Shown here piece by piece: positions 17,104 to 25,415 of a DNA stretch of 53,716 nucleotides. The translations under genes were made by a program, and so were the position numbers. Within the stretch, counting starts at the first letter, position 1. Each line of letters starts with the position of its first letter. The DNA is taken from NCBI RefSeq assembly GCF_025464955.1, contig NZ_JAODNM010000021.1, positions 1 through 53,716 of the forward strand, read 5' to 3'. The stretch is from Amycolatopsis sp. GTDB lineage: Bacteria > Actinomycetota > Actinomycetes > Mycobacteriales > Pseudonocardiaceae. Under the pieces are notes generated by a model that was not told the origin of the DNA, ran no database searches, and saw only the letters and a program-made list of their open reading frames with translations.

Positions 17104-18027
17104 GTGGGAGATTCGGTACTCGAGTTGATCGAACGCCGCGCGAAGGGGTCGAGCGTTCCCGGTGAACGTGGAGATCCCTTCCGGCTGGCGCTGGCGATCG
17201 AAGGGGGCGGCAGCCGCGGGACTTACTCGAGCGGGATGGCCGTCGAGTTGGAGCGGCGTGGGCTCGTGTCGGTCTTTGACGACGTCTACGGCTCGTCGAT
17301 GGGCGCGATCACTGCAGCCTGGCTGCTGTCCGGGAAGGTCGAGCACGGCGTGTCGTTCTGGTGGCATCCCGAGGTGATGCCGAACGTCGTCCGCCCGCGG
17401 GCGGTATTGCGGCGGAAGCCGGTGGTGGACCTGGAGTTCCTCATGGAGGAGGTCTACCAGCGGTGGGCGGAGCTCGACTTCGGCGCGGTACTGGCGAACC
17501 CGGTGCGGCTGCACCCGATGGCGACCGACGCCGACAGCGGCGCTGCCCTGGACCTCGCCCCGTTTCTGCGCGACGCCGAGTCGCTCAAGCTCGCGTTGCG
17601 CGGGTCCGCCGGCCTGCCGTTCCTGTCGGGGCCGATCGTCCGGCTCGGTGGGCATCGGCTGCTGGACGGTGGGCTCGCCGAGGCGATTCCGTACCATTCG
17701 GCGTTGCGTGACGGCTGTACGCATGTGCTGGTGCTGCGCACCCGTCGCGCGGACGAACCGGCCATGCCGCCGTCTCGGGCGGAGAACCTCGTGGTGTCCG
17801 CCTTTCTCCGCCGTACCGCGCCGGCGACGCTCGATGCGTGGCGTGACCACACCGAGCGTCGCAGGCAGGACGACCAGCGGCTGACCAGCGAGGGCAGCGA
17901 TCTCGCGCAGGTCCTGGTTCCGTCCGGTTCTCCCAACGTCTCGCGGCTGACCGTCGACGTCGATCTGCTGCACCGCGCCGTCGACCTCGGCGCCGCCGCG
18001 ATGGCCCAAGCCCTCGACCACGACTAG
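17104..18027 (+). CDS. Patatin-like phospholipase
   Basis: A 307-residue serine acyl hydrolase with all patatin hallmarks. The glycine-rich oxyanion loop EGGGSRG (about 33-39), the nucleophile elbow GSSMG with Ser65, and the catalytic Asp motif DGG (in LLDGGLAE) are present. There is no signal peptide, so it should act in the cytoplasm on lipids or acyl esters. The start is GTG at 17104; the frame is open further upstream but that part is unrelated to the family. It converges with the aldolase gene across two copies of a dispersed palindrome. Confidence 0.9.
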   Translation: MGDSVLELIERRAKGSSVPGERGDPFRLALAIEGGGSRGTYSSGMAVELERRGLVSVFDDVYGSSMGAITAAWLLSGKVEHGVSFWWHPEVMPNVVRPRAVLRRKPVVDLEFLMEEVYQRWAELDFGAVLANPVRLHPMATDADSGAALDLAPFLRDAESLKLALRGSAGLPFLSGPIVRLGGHRLLDGGLAEAIPYHSALRDGCTHVLVLRTRRADEPAMPPSRAENLVVSAFLRRTAPATLDAWRDHTERRRQDDQRLTSEGSDLAQVLVPSGSPNVSRLTVDVDLLHRAVDLGAAAMAQALDHD

Positions 18028-18038
18028 CGGTCGAGAGC

Positions 18039-18064
18039 ACCGCAACTCGCCGTCGAGTTGCGGT
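18039..18064. repeat. Dispersed palindrome CGCAACTCG-CCGT-CGAGTTGCG, copy A
   Basis: 11-bp arms ACCGCAACTCG / CGAGTTGCGGT around CCGT, 11 bp after the patatin stop. The same core recurs at 18084-18105 and at 49881-49902. It may act as a bidirectional terminator between convergent genes. Confidence 0.85.
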
Positions 18065-18083
18065 AGTTGATGTTCGCAACGAT

Positions 18084-18105
18084 CGCAACTCGCCGTCGAG
18101 TTGCG
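18084..18105. repeat. Dispersed palindrome CGCAACTCG-CCGT-CGAGTTGCG, copy B
   Basis: 9-bp arms around the same CCGT loop as copy A, ending 2 bp before the end of the aldolase gene on the minus strand. Conservation of the loop as well as the stem indicates a shared origin or a sequence-specific role beyond hairpin formation. Confidence 0.85.
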
Positions 18106-18107
18106 CG

Positions 18108-18893
18108 TCAGGAGGCTCGGGCGGAGACCTCCTGGCGTCGGTGCTCGGTCACGAAGTCGACGGCGTGTTTTCCGGCCTGGGTAAGCAGGGTGGCGTCGGA
18201 GCCGATGCCGATGAAGCGGAAGCCCCGGTCGGCGTAGCGACGTGCTGTGGTCGCGTCGGGGGCGAGGATGCCTACTGCTGTGCCGGTCTGGTCGGCGGCG
18301 GCGAGTACGCGGTCGAGGGCGGCTTGGAAGATCGGCGCGGTGGTGTTGCCGGGGACGCCGAGGTCGTGTGAGAGGTCTCGGGGTCCGATGAACAGGACGT
18401 CGATTCCGGGGATGTGGGCGATCTCTTCGATCTGTTCGAGTGCTCGGCGGTTCTCGATCTGGATGACGCTGACGATTTGGTCGTTTGCGGTGTCCAGGGC
18501 TTCAGGGTGCAGCCCGAAGCCGCAGGCCCGGTTGTAGGTGGCGACGCCGCGGTCCCCGAGCGGCGGGTAGCGCAGATGCTCGAGCGCTTGCCGGGCTTGG
18601 GAGGTGGTTTCCAACCGGGGGAACATGACGCCGGCTGCGCCCATGTCCAGCACTCGGCCGGCTCGGATGCGGTCGGCGGACTCGACTCGGACGAGCAGTG
18701 GGACGCGGTGTGCGTCGGCGGCGAGTTGTTGCGGTATCAAGGCGTCTTCGCCGCCGGTACCGTGTTCGAGGTCGACCAGCAGCCAGTCGAACCCGGCGAG
18801 CGCGCAAGCCTCGGCCGCCAGTCCGGAGCCGAGGCCGAGGAAGGTTCCGTAGAGGGTTTCCGCGTTGGCGAGGCGTTGTCGAAGATCAGTCAT
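18108..18893 (-). CDS. HpcH/HpaI aldolase family protein (GarL-like)
   Basis: A 261-residue class II aldolase of the pyruvate-dependent family. It contains FDWLLVDLEHG, the MFPRLET metal-ligand region and IDVLFIGPRDLSHDLGVPG, all typical of HpaI and of 2-dehydro-3-deoxyglucarate aldolase. It would cleave a 2-keto-3-deoxy acid to pyruvate and an aldehyde. Its ATG overlaps the end of the upstream gene, a tartronate semialdehyde reductase-like dehydrogenase, by 8 bp. That pairing matches GarL-GarR, where the aldehyde is tartronate semialdehyde. No sugar-acid dehydratase is nearby, so the exact substrate is inference. Confidence 0.88.
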   Translation of the reverse strand: MTDLRQRLANAETLYGTFLGLGSGLAAEACALAGFDWLLVDLEHGTGGEDALIPQQLAADAHRVPLLVRVESADRIRAGRVLDMGAAGVMFPRLETTSQARQALEHLRYPPLGDRGVATYNRACGFGLHPEALDTANDQIVSVIQIENRRALEQIEEIAHIPGIDVLFIGPRDLSHDLGVPGNTTAPIFQAALDRVLAAADQTGTAVGILAPDATTARRYADRGFRFIGIGSDATLLTQAGKHAVDFVTEHRRQEVSARAS

Positions 18894-19779
18894 TTCGTCG
18901 CCCCGACAGCCGTTCGGTGAGTTTGAGCAGGGCGCTGTGGTCGAGGGCGCCGTCGCCTTGCGCGCGCACCGCAGCCAGCAGCTGGCTGACGAGCGCACCT
19001 ACCGGAATGACGGCCTTCACCTGTTCGGCGACCGCCAAGGCGATCTGAAGATCCTTGTGGTGCAGGTCGATCCGGAAGCCCGGGCTGAAATCGCGGGCCA
19101 GCATGCTGGCGGCCTTGCGGTCCAGGATGCGGTTTCCGGCCAGGCCGCCCGCCAGCACACTGAGCCCGGCCGTGGCGTCGACGCCGGACGCTTCGAGCAG
19201 GACGATCGCTTCCGCGACGAGCTCGATCGTGCCGGCGACGACGAGTTGGTTGGCGGCTTTGACGATCTGCCCGGATCCGCTGGGACCGACGTGGACGATG
19301 GTGGTGCCCAGTGCTCGCAACACCGGTTGGGCCAGCTCGACCGTGGACGCGTCGCCGCCGCACATGATCGAGAGGGTGCCGTCGATCGCGCCCTGCTCAC
19401 CGCCGGACACCGGCGCGTCGAGCGCGCGGATTCCCCGTGTCGCGGCGGCATCCGCCACCGCGACCGCGGTCCGCGGCGAGATGGTGCTCATGTCGATGTA
19501 GAGCTGTCCGGACTGGGCGGTGTCGATGATGCCGTTCTCGCCGAGAGCCACGGCTTCCACGTCCGGTGAGTCCGGCAGCATCGTGATGACGACGTCGGAG
19601 TTGCGTGTGACGTCCGCGACGGATTGGCCGACGCGGCCGCCCAGCGCGGCCAGTTTGTCGACCGCAGAACGGCTGCGGTTGTGGCCGATCACCTCGAAGC
19701 CGTTCATGACCAGGTTGGCGGCCATGGGTAGGCCCATGACCCCCAGTCCGATGAATCCGATTCGCGCGCGTTCGGGCAC
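18886..19779 (-). CDS. 3-hydroxyisobutyrate/tartronate semialdehyde reductase-like NAD(P)-dependent oxidoreductase (GarR-like)
   Basis: A 297-residue beta-hydroxyacid dehydrogenase. The N-terminal Rossmann motif GFIGLGVMGLPMAANL is followed by the substrate-binding DAPVSGGEQGA (121-131) and the catalytic Lys174 with Asn178 in GQIVKAANQLV. The start GTG at 19779 has GGAGG 5 nt upstream; the frame is open further but without a start signal. As first gene of a two-gene operon with a GarL-like aldolase, it should reduce the aldehyde made by that enzyme (tartronate semialdehyde to glycerate). 3-hydroxyisobutyrate is an alternative substrate. Confidence 0.88.
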   Translation of the reverse strand: MPERARIGFIGLGVMGLPMAANLVMNGFEVIGHNRSRSAVDKLAALGGRVGQSVADVTRNSDVVITMLPDSPDVEAVALGENGIIDTAQSGQLYIDMSTISPRTAVAVADAAATRGIRALDAPVSGGEQGAIDGTLSIMCGGDASTVELAQPVLRALGTTIVHVGPSGSGQIVKAANQLVVAGTIELVAEAIVLLEASGVDATAGLSVLAGGLAGNRILDRKAASMLARDFSPGFRIDLHHKDLQIALAVAEQVKAVIPVGALVSQLLAAVRAQGDGALDHSALLKLTERLSGRRND

Positions 19780-20113
19780 AGTGCCTCCATGGCTCGGCTG
19801 GAACTGGGACGTTACTGTCCACAATGGATTTTCAGAGTCGATTGCTTCGGGCAGGCCAGGGTTCCTCGACGAACCGTGGCCGATCGGGTGCGGGCTTCGT
19901 TGCGCCGCGCTCCCAGTGAAGGTGGTTTCCACGGTCACATGGCTCCGCGGTCCGGGCAAGGCAGGGTTGATAACGATTCAGACATGTGATCAGTATTCAT
20001 GTATATGAACATTGCCCGCCAGGTGAAAGCTTCGACGGATTGACTTCGCCAGATGGCTGCGATCTGATTGGCCGGGCTTACATCTCGCGTTCGCGAGCGA
20101 CTGGGGGTCGGAC
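19780..20113. promoter_or_regulatory. Divergent promoter region between the reductase-aldolase operon and the protease gene
   Basis: About 330 bp without a gene. It is AT-richer between 19960 and 20010 and contains the small palindrome TTCAT-GTAT-ATGAA at 19995-20008, a candidate operator. No regulator gene is adjacent. Confidence 0.4.
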
Positions 20114-21040
20114 ATGCAGGGGTTGCGTTCTCGGTCGGCGATCGTGGTTGCCGTGGTGCTGGCGATCGCCGGTAGCTATCCCGCCCAAGCGGGGGCCGTT
20201 GAGGTCAAGGGGCAGGCGGTGAGCGTCGACCAGTTGGATTCGGCGGCGACCGCGCGGTACTGGACGGCGGACAGGATGGCGGCGGCGACGCCCTCTGGTC
20301 ACGCCGCGGTGGCTGGCGGACCGCCGCCTGGTACGCCGACCGCCACCGAATTCACCGGCGTACCCACGGTCGGGGCATTGTTCTTCGCGGATGGCTCGGG
20401 AAATCACTATTGCTCAGCCAGTGTGGTGAACAGCTTGACCCGCAATCTGGTGCTGACGGCCGCGCACTGCGTCTACTCCGCGACTTCCGGCTCCGCGACC
20501 ACTGTGGAATATGTACCCGGATACCACGACGGTCAGCGGCCCTACGGCGTGTACCCGGGGAAGAGTGTTGCCGTGTCCGATGGTTGGAAGCAGCGCGCCG
20601 ACATCAATGTCGACTTCGCTGTCCTCACCGTGACACCGGATCCGAGTACCGGCAGGCAGGTCCAGGCCGTGACCGGGGGCAACTGGCTGGGTGTCGATCT
20701 CGGCTACGATCACCAGATCGAGGCGATCGGCCATCCGATGACGACCGAGGAACCGGTCCACTGCGCCACTCGGAGTTTCGCGGCCCCGGTGCCGTCCCAG
20801 CTGCAATTCAACTGCGACCCGTTTCCCGACGGTACCAGTGGCGGGCCGTTCCTGATCGGATACAACCCCCGCCGCGGGTCCGGAATAGTGATCGGTGTCA
20901 TCGGCGGGTACGAGCAGGGTGGGGACTTCACCTGGACGTCGTACAGCTCGTATTTCGACGAAAAGGTGCTCGCGCTCTACATCAGCGCGGAGCTGGCGCA
21001 GGGACGTTCGGTCGGCGCCGGCTCAGTGGTGGCGCCGTAG
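20114..21040 (+). CDS. Secreted trypsin-like (S1 fold) serine protease
   Basis: A 308-residue protein with a Sec signal peptide (MQGLRSRSAIVVAVVLAIAG...AQA, cut near 26), a propeptide-like stretch to about 80, then a chymotrypsin-fold domain. The catalytic triad is visible: His118 in LTAAHC, Asp167 in NVDFAVL and Ser242 in DGTSGGP. Cys100-Cys119 and Cys217-Cys234 can form disulfides. It resembles the glutamyl-endopeptidase-like secreted proteases of actinomycetes. It is transcribed away from the GarR-like gene and followed by a long non-coding gap. Confidence 0.9.
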   Translation: MQGLRSRSAIVVAVVLAIAGSYPAQAGAVEVKGQAVSVDQLDSAATARYWTADRMAAATPSGHAAVAGGPPPGTPTATEFTGVPTVGALFFADGSGNHYCSASVVNSLTRNLVLTAAHCVYSATSGSATTVEYVPGYHDGQRPYGVYPGKSVAVSDGWKQRADINVDFAVLTVTPDPSTGRQVQAVTGGNWLGVDLGYDHQIEAIGHPMTTEEPVHCATRSFAAPVPSQLQFNCDPFPDGTSGGPFLIGYNPRRGSGIVIGVIGGYEQGGDFTWTSYSSYFDEKVLALYISAELAQGRSVGAGSVVAP

Positions 21041-21654
21041 ACGGCTCGCAAGGGCTCGATCTCAGCACCTTCCAGCCGATCGGCGCGCCTGGTATCGGCA
21101 GGATCGGGAAGCTGGGTCACTGAATTGGCCGCCCCCTTTGTCCTCCCGCAACTAGAGCACGCATTCGAGACTCGGTCAGTTGATTAACGCAATCGCTGAC
21201 CGTCGTCTGCCCCGGGGTCGTTTTGGCAATGCGTCTTACAGGGTGATATTACGATCGTGAACTATTCGAGAATTCCGGTGTGTTATCCGGGATGTGTCGC
21301 CGGCGTAATCCGGATTATGTTTCGGCTTCACCGAAGACTGCCCATTCGTGCGGGAATCGATTATTTCCTGGCGAAATTGATCATCTGCTCCTCGGCGATG
21401 TACGCCGGTGATATTCAAGGCCAGCGGCACGTGGTCAGGCGAAGACCGGGTCCGCTAGGAAGTGATCAACAATGGGGATTAGGGGTTCGGCGTTCGGGAT
21501 TGGGGTTGGCTACCGGGTGCTGTGGACGTAGCGTTTCCCCACTGGCTCTCTGCCCAACGTCGGGCGATCCCCCTCCCGTTGATCGTGGATGGACTCCTTG
21601 TCGAACGCATTTTCATCGATGCGTCGCGCCTACCGTGTAGAAGGGTCTTCGGCA
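21041..21654. other. Long intergenic stretch between protease and KAS III genes
   Basis: About 610 bp, markedly lower in GC than its surroundings around 21241-21380 (the 60-base line from 21241 counts 48% GC). It contains a perfect 12-bp palindrome TAATCCGGATTA at 21306-21317. No convincing gene was found. It probably holds the promoter of the former biosynthetic genes that follow. Confidence 0.5.
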
Positions 21655-22654
21655 GTGCCTCAAATACATTCCGGCATACTCGCGACAGGTTCTTATCTGC
21701 CTAAGGAAGAAGTATCGAACGACGAGATCGCACTCCGGATCGGGACGACCTCGGAGTGGATCGAGCGCAAGACGCAGATCCGGACCCGTCGTTATGCCGC
21801 GCCTGACGAAGCCACTTCGGACCTGGCTGCCAAGGCCGCCATGGAAGCGCTGGAGCGTGCGGGTATCGACCCCGAGCAACTCGACTACCTGCTGGTTTCG
21901 ACTTCAACGGGGGACTTTCCGCAGCCCCCTACCTCGACCCTGGTGCAGGAACTGATCGGCGCGACCAACGCCGCCTGCCTCGATCTCAACGCGGTCTGCA
22001 GCGGATTCGTCTTCGCGCTGGAAATGGCCAGGGGGGCTCATTGCACGCAATCCTGAAGCGCTGGTGCTGGTGGTCGCGGCCGACCTCTATTCGCGCATCC
22101 TCGATTTCGACGACCGGAAGACCGCCGCACTGTTCGCCGACGGTGCGGGCGCGGCAGTGGTGGGCGCGGTGCCGCCGCCGTACGGGATCATCGATCTGGA
22201 CCTGACCAGTCAAGGCGTCGCGCACCACCTGATCAGAGTGGAAGCGGGCGGCAGCCGGCGACCGGCTTCGCGGGAAACAGTCGACGAAGGCGCGCATTTC
22301 TTCAAGATGGACGGCCGCGGCGTCCGCGACTTCGTGATGACCCACGTCCCGCCCGCGTTGGCGCGGCTGGCCACCAGCGCGGGCACCCGGCTCGACCGCG
22401 TCGACCATTTCGTGCCGCACCAGGCCAACGGCGTACTGATCACCGACCTCGTCCGCGAAGCGGGCCTTGGCAACGCGCAGACCCACCGCGTGGTGGAGAA
22501 GTACGGCAACATGGGCAGCGCGTCGGTGCCGGTCGCCCTCGACGACGCCAACCGCGCCGGCCTGCTCAAGGACGGCGACCTGGTCCTGCTGTCGGGTTTC
22601 GGCGGCGGTATGTCGATCGGCTCCTGCCTGCTGCGGTGGGCGGTGACGGCATGA
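21655..22654 (+). pseudogene. KAS III (FabH-type) ketoacyl synthase, interrupted by one frameshift in a G6 run
   Basis: The N-terminal part (VPQIHSGILATGSYLPKEEV to FVFALEMARG) contains the active-site Cys in LNAVCSGF. The C-terminal part resumes in another frame with LVVAADLYSRILDF, the catalytic His in FVPHQANG and Asn in KYGNMGSASVP, ending at a normal FabH terminus. The break is at GGGGGG (22031-22036): dropping one G restores ...ARGLIARNPEALVLVVAAD. All three catalytic residues are intact, so this is either a recent inactivation or a sequencing error. The start is GTG at 21655; an in-frame ATG lies at 21619. KAS III enzymes outside fatty acid synthesis condense malonyl units with acyl-CoA, for example to acetoacetyl-CoA. 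Confidence 0.85.
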
Positions 22655-23187
22655 CCGCCTTCCGCCGGATCGGTGTCGTCGGCTGCGGTCTGATGGGCGC
22701 CGGGATCGCCGAGATCTGCGCCCGCTCCCGCGTGAGTGTTGTGGTGGCGGTCCGCTCGCCGGACGCCGAGGCCAGGGGATTCGACAGGATCGCCGGTTCG
22801 CTCGACCGCGCCCGATCGAAGGGCAAGATCACCGCGTCCGAAAGCACCGAAGCGCTCGCCCGGATCACCTTCACCACCACGCTCGACGACTTGGCCGACC
22901 GCGACCTGATCATCGAGGCGGTCCGCGAGGAGGCCTCGCTCAAACTCGACCTGCTGGCCACGCTGGACAAGATCGTCGAGAACCCCGACGCGGTGCTGGC
23001 GTCGAACACCTCGTCGCTGCCCATAGCGCGGCTCGCGAGCGCGACCGGCAGGCCCGGGCACGTCGTGGGTGTGCACTTCTTCAACCCGGTTCCGGTGCTG
23101 CCGTTGGTGGAACTCGTCGCCGCGGTGCATACCGGAAGGTCGCACCTACACCTTCGACGCGAGGGCGGACGGTTTCGTCCGGAGTGA
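22651..23187 (+). pseudogene. N-terminal part of a 3-hydroxyacyl-CoA dehydrogenase, truncated
   Basis: The ATG overlaps the KAS III stop (GCATGA). The protein begins MTAFRRIGVVGCGLMGAGIAEI, the NAD-binding motif of 3-hydroxybutyryl-CoA dehydrogenases, and continues through [12 protein letters not shown] and [17 protein letters not shown], the catalytic-His region. After about 162 residues homology stops at VAAVHTG, where a ketosynthase fragment begins in another frame. The C-terminal dimerisation and substrate domain (about 120 residues) is missing, so the enzyme should be dead. Directly after a KAS III it would have reduced acetoacetyl-CoA-like intermediates. Confidence 0.82.
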
Positions 23188-23563
23188 GGGCGGTGGGGTC
23201 GTCGTCCTCAAACGACTGTCCGACGCCGTCGCGCACGGGGATCGGGTGCTGGCGGTGATCCGGGGGAGCGCGGTCAACAACGACGGCGGTGGCGAGCAGC
23301 TCAGCCAGCCGTCCCAAGCCGCCCAAGCCCGTGTGCTGCGCGCCGCGTACGAACGCGCCGGTGTCACCCCGGCGGAGGTCACCTTCGTCGAACTCCACGG
23401 CACCGGCACACCGATCGGCGATCCCCTCGAGGCGAACGCGGTGGGCGAGGTGCGCGGGGCCGGGCGGGACCGGCCGCTGCCGGTCGGTTCGGTCAAGACC
23501 AACATCGGCCACCTCGAAGCCGCCGCCGGTATCGCCGGGCTGATCAAGGCGGTGCTCGCATGA
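23129..23563 (+). pseudogene. Internal fragment of a type I polyketide synthase ketosynthase domain
   Basis: The frame reads [46 protein letters not shown] and [18 protein letters not shown]. These are the second half of a modular KS domain, including both catalytic His motifs (HGTGT and NIGHLEAA). The N-terminal half with the active-site Cys (DTACSSS) is absent, and the frame stops right after KAVLA where an intact KS would continue for about 80 residues. It is a remnant of a PKS gene fused to the truncated dehydrogenase. Confidence 0.88.
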
Positions 23564-23691
23564 CGGCGCATGCGGCGTTGACGGAGCTGGTCAAGCACGA
23601 CTTCGTCCTGGCCGTCGACGAGCCGTCACGGTTCCCGGGAATCGTCCTGCGCACTCTCGGCGAACTCCCCGTGCGGCTCCGCCACGCCTGA
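23560..23691 (+). CDS. Short ORF after the ketosynthase fragment, unrecognised
   Basis: 43 codons from an ATG that overlaps the previous stop (GCATGA). The translation includes [20 protein letters not shown]. Codon use is normal for the region, so it may be the tail of a once larger gene left after the same deletions. I do not recognise the family and no start-site signal is visible beyond the overlap. Confidence 0.3.
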   Translation: MTAHAALTELVKHDFVLAVDEPSRFPGIVLRTLGELPVRLRHA

Positions 23692-23721
23692 CTGGACAGG
23701 TGCGCCGCCGGCCGCGCAGAA

Positions 23722-23755
23722 AATACACGGCGTTGTATTGACACTCGGCGTTCAA
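23722..23755 (+). promoter_or_regulatory. Operator-promoter of the DHA2 exporter gene
   Basis: Inverted repeat AATACA-CGGCGT-TGTATT (23722-23739) overlaps the -35 box TTGACA (23738-23743), followed by TCGGCGTTCAA (23745-23755). Both words, ACACGGCGT and TCGGCGTTCAA, reappear upstream of the TetR gene at 29399, so that repressor is the prime candidate for binding here. Confidence 0.6.
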
Positions 23756-23851
23756 AGACTGCACACTGTTCAATGTTACCGGGCGTGGTCGCTTGGCGCC
23801 CCAATCTCCGTTCCGTTGCTCCGAGCAACCCTGCCAAGGAAAGAGCCATCC

Positions 23852-25318
23852 GTGGACTCTTCAGCTCCGACGCGACAGCACGCCGGTCTCCGGCTGGCAC
23901 TGTTGGCGTTCACCCAGTTCATCATCGCCGTCGACTACAACATCGTTTATGTGGCACTGCCGGACATCGGTTCGGGTCTCCACTTCTCGGCCCAGTCGCT
24001 GCAGTGGGTCGTGAGTGCCTACGCCGTCGGGTTCGGCGGACTGCTGCTGCTCGGCGGCCGGGCCGTCGACCGGATCGGCCAGCGCAAGATGTTCCTCATG
24101 GCGCTCGGGATCTATGCCGTCGCCTCGCTCATCGGCGGGCTGGCCGCTGACTCGGGCCTGCTCGTGGCCGCCCGCGCGCTGCAGGGCGTCGGCGGAGCAT
24201 TCCTTTTCCCCGCAACACTTTCGCTGATCAACACCAGCTTCGCGGAGGGCCCCGCACGGACCAAGGCCCTCGGGGTCTGGGGCTCGGCAGGCGGCGCCGG
24301 GCTGTCCGCGGGAGCCCTGCTCGGCGGTCTGTTCACCGCGACCATCGGCTGGGAATGGGTCTTCTTCATCAACATCCCGCTTGCGCTGATCGCCATCATC
24401 GCCGCGCCGAAGCTGCTGGCGCCCGACCGCCCCCGCGCGGGCGGCCGCGGCAGTTTCGACCTGCCCGGCGCGTTGATCGCCACCATCGGTTCGACGCTGG
24501 TCGTTTTCGGGCTGGTCAGCGGGCCGGAGGCGGGCTGGCTGTCGGTCCGCGGTCTCGGGGCGTTGGTGCTCGGCCTGCTCCTGCTCGGTCTTTTCCTCGT
24601 GGTGGAGGGAAAAACCAAGGACCCGCTGGTGCCGCTGAAAATGTTCGCCAACCGCAGCCTGACCTCCTCGATGCTGGTGATCCTCGTCTACCAGGGCGCG
24701 CTCGGCGGCGCGTACTACCTGCTCACCACCTACCTGCAGCCGGTGCTCGGCTACAGCGCGCTGACCGCAGGGCTCGCCTTCCTGCCGCTCACCGTGATCA
24801 GCGTCTACGCGCTGGGCCAGGTCGGGCCGCGGATGATCGCGAAGTGGGGGGTGCGCACCACGCTGTTCGTCGGGATGATCGGTACCGGCATCGGCCTCGC
24901 CGGCATGGTCGCCGGCATGTCCGTCGGGGGCTCCTTCTGGGCGGTGCTGCCCGGAATCGCGTTCTTCGGCCTCGCCGGCGGTGTCACCTTCGTGACGATG
25001 TTCGTCGCCGCGGGCACCGGGGTCGCCGCCGAGCAGCAGGGGGTCGCTTCCGCACTGGCGTCGACCTCGCAGCAGGTCGGCGGCGCGATCGGCCTCGCCG
25101 GGCTGGTCGCGGCCGCGAACTCGACGGTCAGCCTCGCCGCGGCCCCGGGCACCCAGGTGTCCGGCGTCGTCGACGGTATCCAGCTCGCGGGCTGGATCGG
25201 TGGCGCGGCGACGGTCGTCGGAGCGTTCTTCGCCTTGGGTATCAAGCGGGTCCCGGCGGCGCCGGCCCCGGTGACTCCCGAAAACGTGCCGGCCAGTGAG
25301 GTCCCCAGCCACTCCTGA
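23852..25318 (+). CDS. MFS transporter, DHA2 (EmrB/QacA) drug:H+ antiporter family
   Basis: A 488-residue membrane protein with about 14 helices, the DHA2 number. Family motifs include AVDYNIVYVALPDIG in helix 1, the motif-A loop GGRAVDRIGQRKMF and ARALQGVGGAFLFPATLSL (motif B region). The GTG at 23852 follows AAGGAAAG. It should export a hydrophobic compound or toxin. The position inside a decayed polyketide region, and a promoter that shares words with a nearby TetR gene, suggest it was the cluster's self-resistance exporter and has been retained because it is still useful. Confidence 0.92.
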   Translation: MDSSAPTRQHAGLRLALLAFTQFIIAVDYNIVYVALPDIGSGLHFSAQSLQWVVSAYAVGFGGLLLLGGRAVDRIGQRKMFLMALGIYAVASLIGGLAADSGLLVAARALQGVGGAFLFPATLSLINTSFAEGPARTKALGVWGSAGGAGLSAGALLGGLFTATIGWEWVFFINIPLALIAIIAAPKLLAPDRPRAGGRGSFDLPGALIATIGSTLVVFGLVSGPEAGWLSVRGLGALVLGLLLLGLFLVVEGKTKDPLVPLKMFANRSLTSSMLVILVYQGALGGAYYLLTTYLQPVLGYSALTAGLAFLPLTVISVYALGQVGPRMIAKWGVRTTLFVGMIGTGIGLAGMVAGMSVGGSFWAVLPGIAFFGLAGGVTFVTMFVAAGTGVAAEQQGVASALASTSQQVGGAIGLAGLVAAANSTVSLAAAPGTQVSGVVDGIQLAGWIGGAATVVGAFFALGIKRVPAAPAPVTPENVPASEVPSHS

Positions 25319-25328
25319 CCGGTTCTGC

Positions 25329-25367
25329 GGGTGGCCTGCGGACCCTCCCCCGGTCCGCAGGCCACCC
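25329..25367 (+). terminator. Strong hairpin between exporter and aldo-keto reductase genes
   Basis: Perfect 16-bp stem GGGTGGCCTGCGGACC / GGTCCGCAGGCCACCC with a 7-nt loop, 10 bp after the exporter stop. It could end the exporter message or attenuate read-through into the next gene. There is no U-tract. Confidence 0.75.
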
Positions 25368-25415
25368 ATACCCATCCCCTGCCCGGACAACCATTCCCGA
25401 AGGGAACACATCTCC

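Noticed and set aside
22031..22036. Programmed frameshift in KAS III
   Set aside because: FabH-type enzymes are not known to use one, and no slippery heptamer plus stimulator is seen; mutation or sequencing error is simpler, though the site is still reported as a finding.
23069..23128. Start of the ketosynthase frame before the junction
   Set aside because: These codons belong to the dehydrogenase in another frame; KS similarity begins only after the junction.
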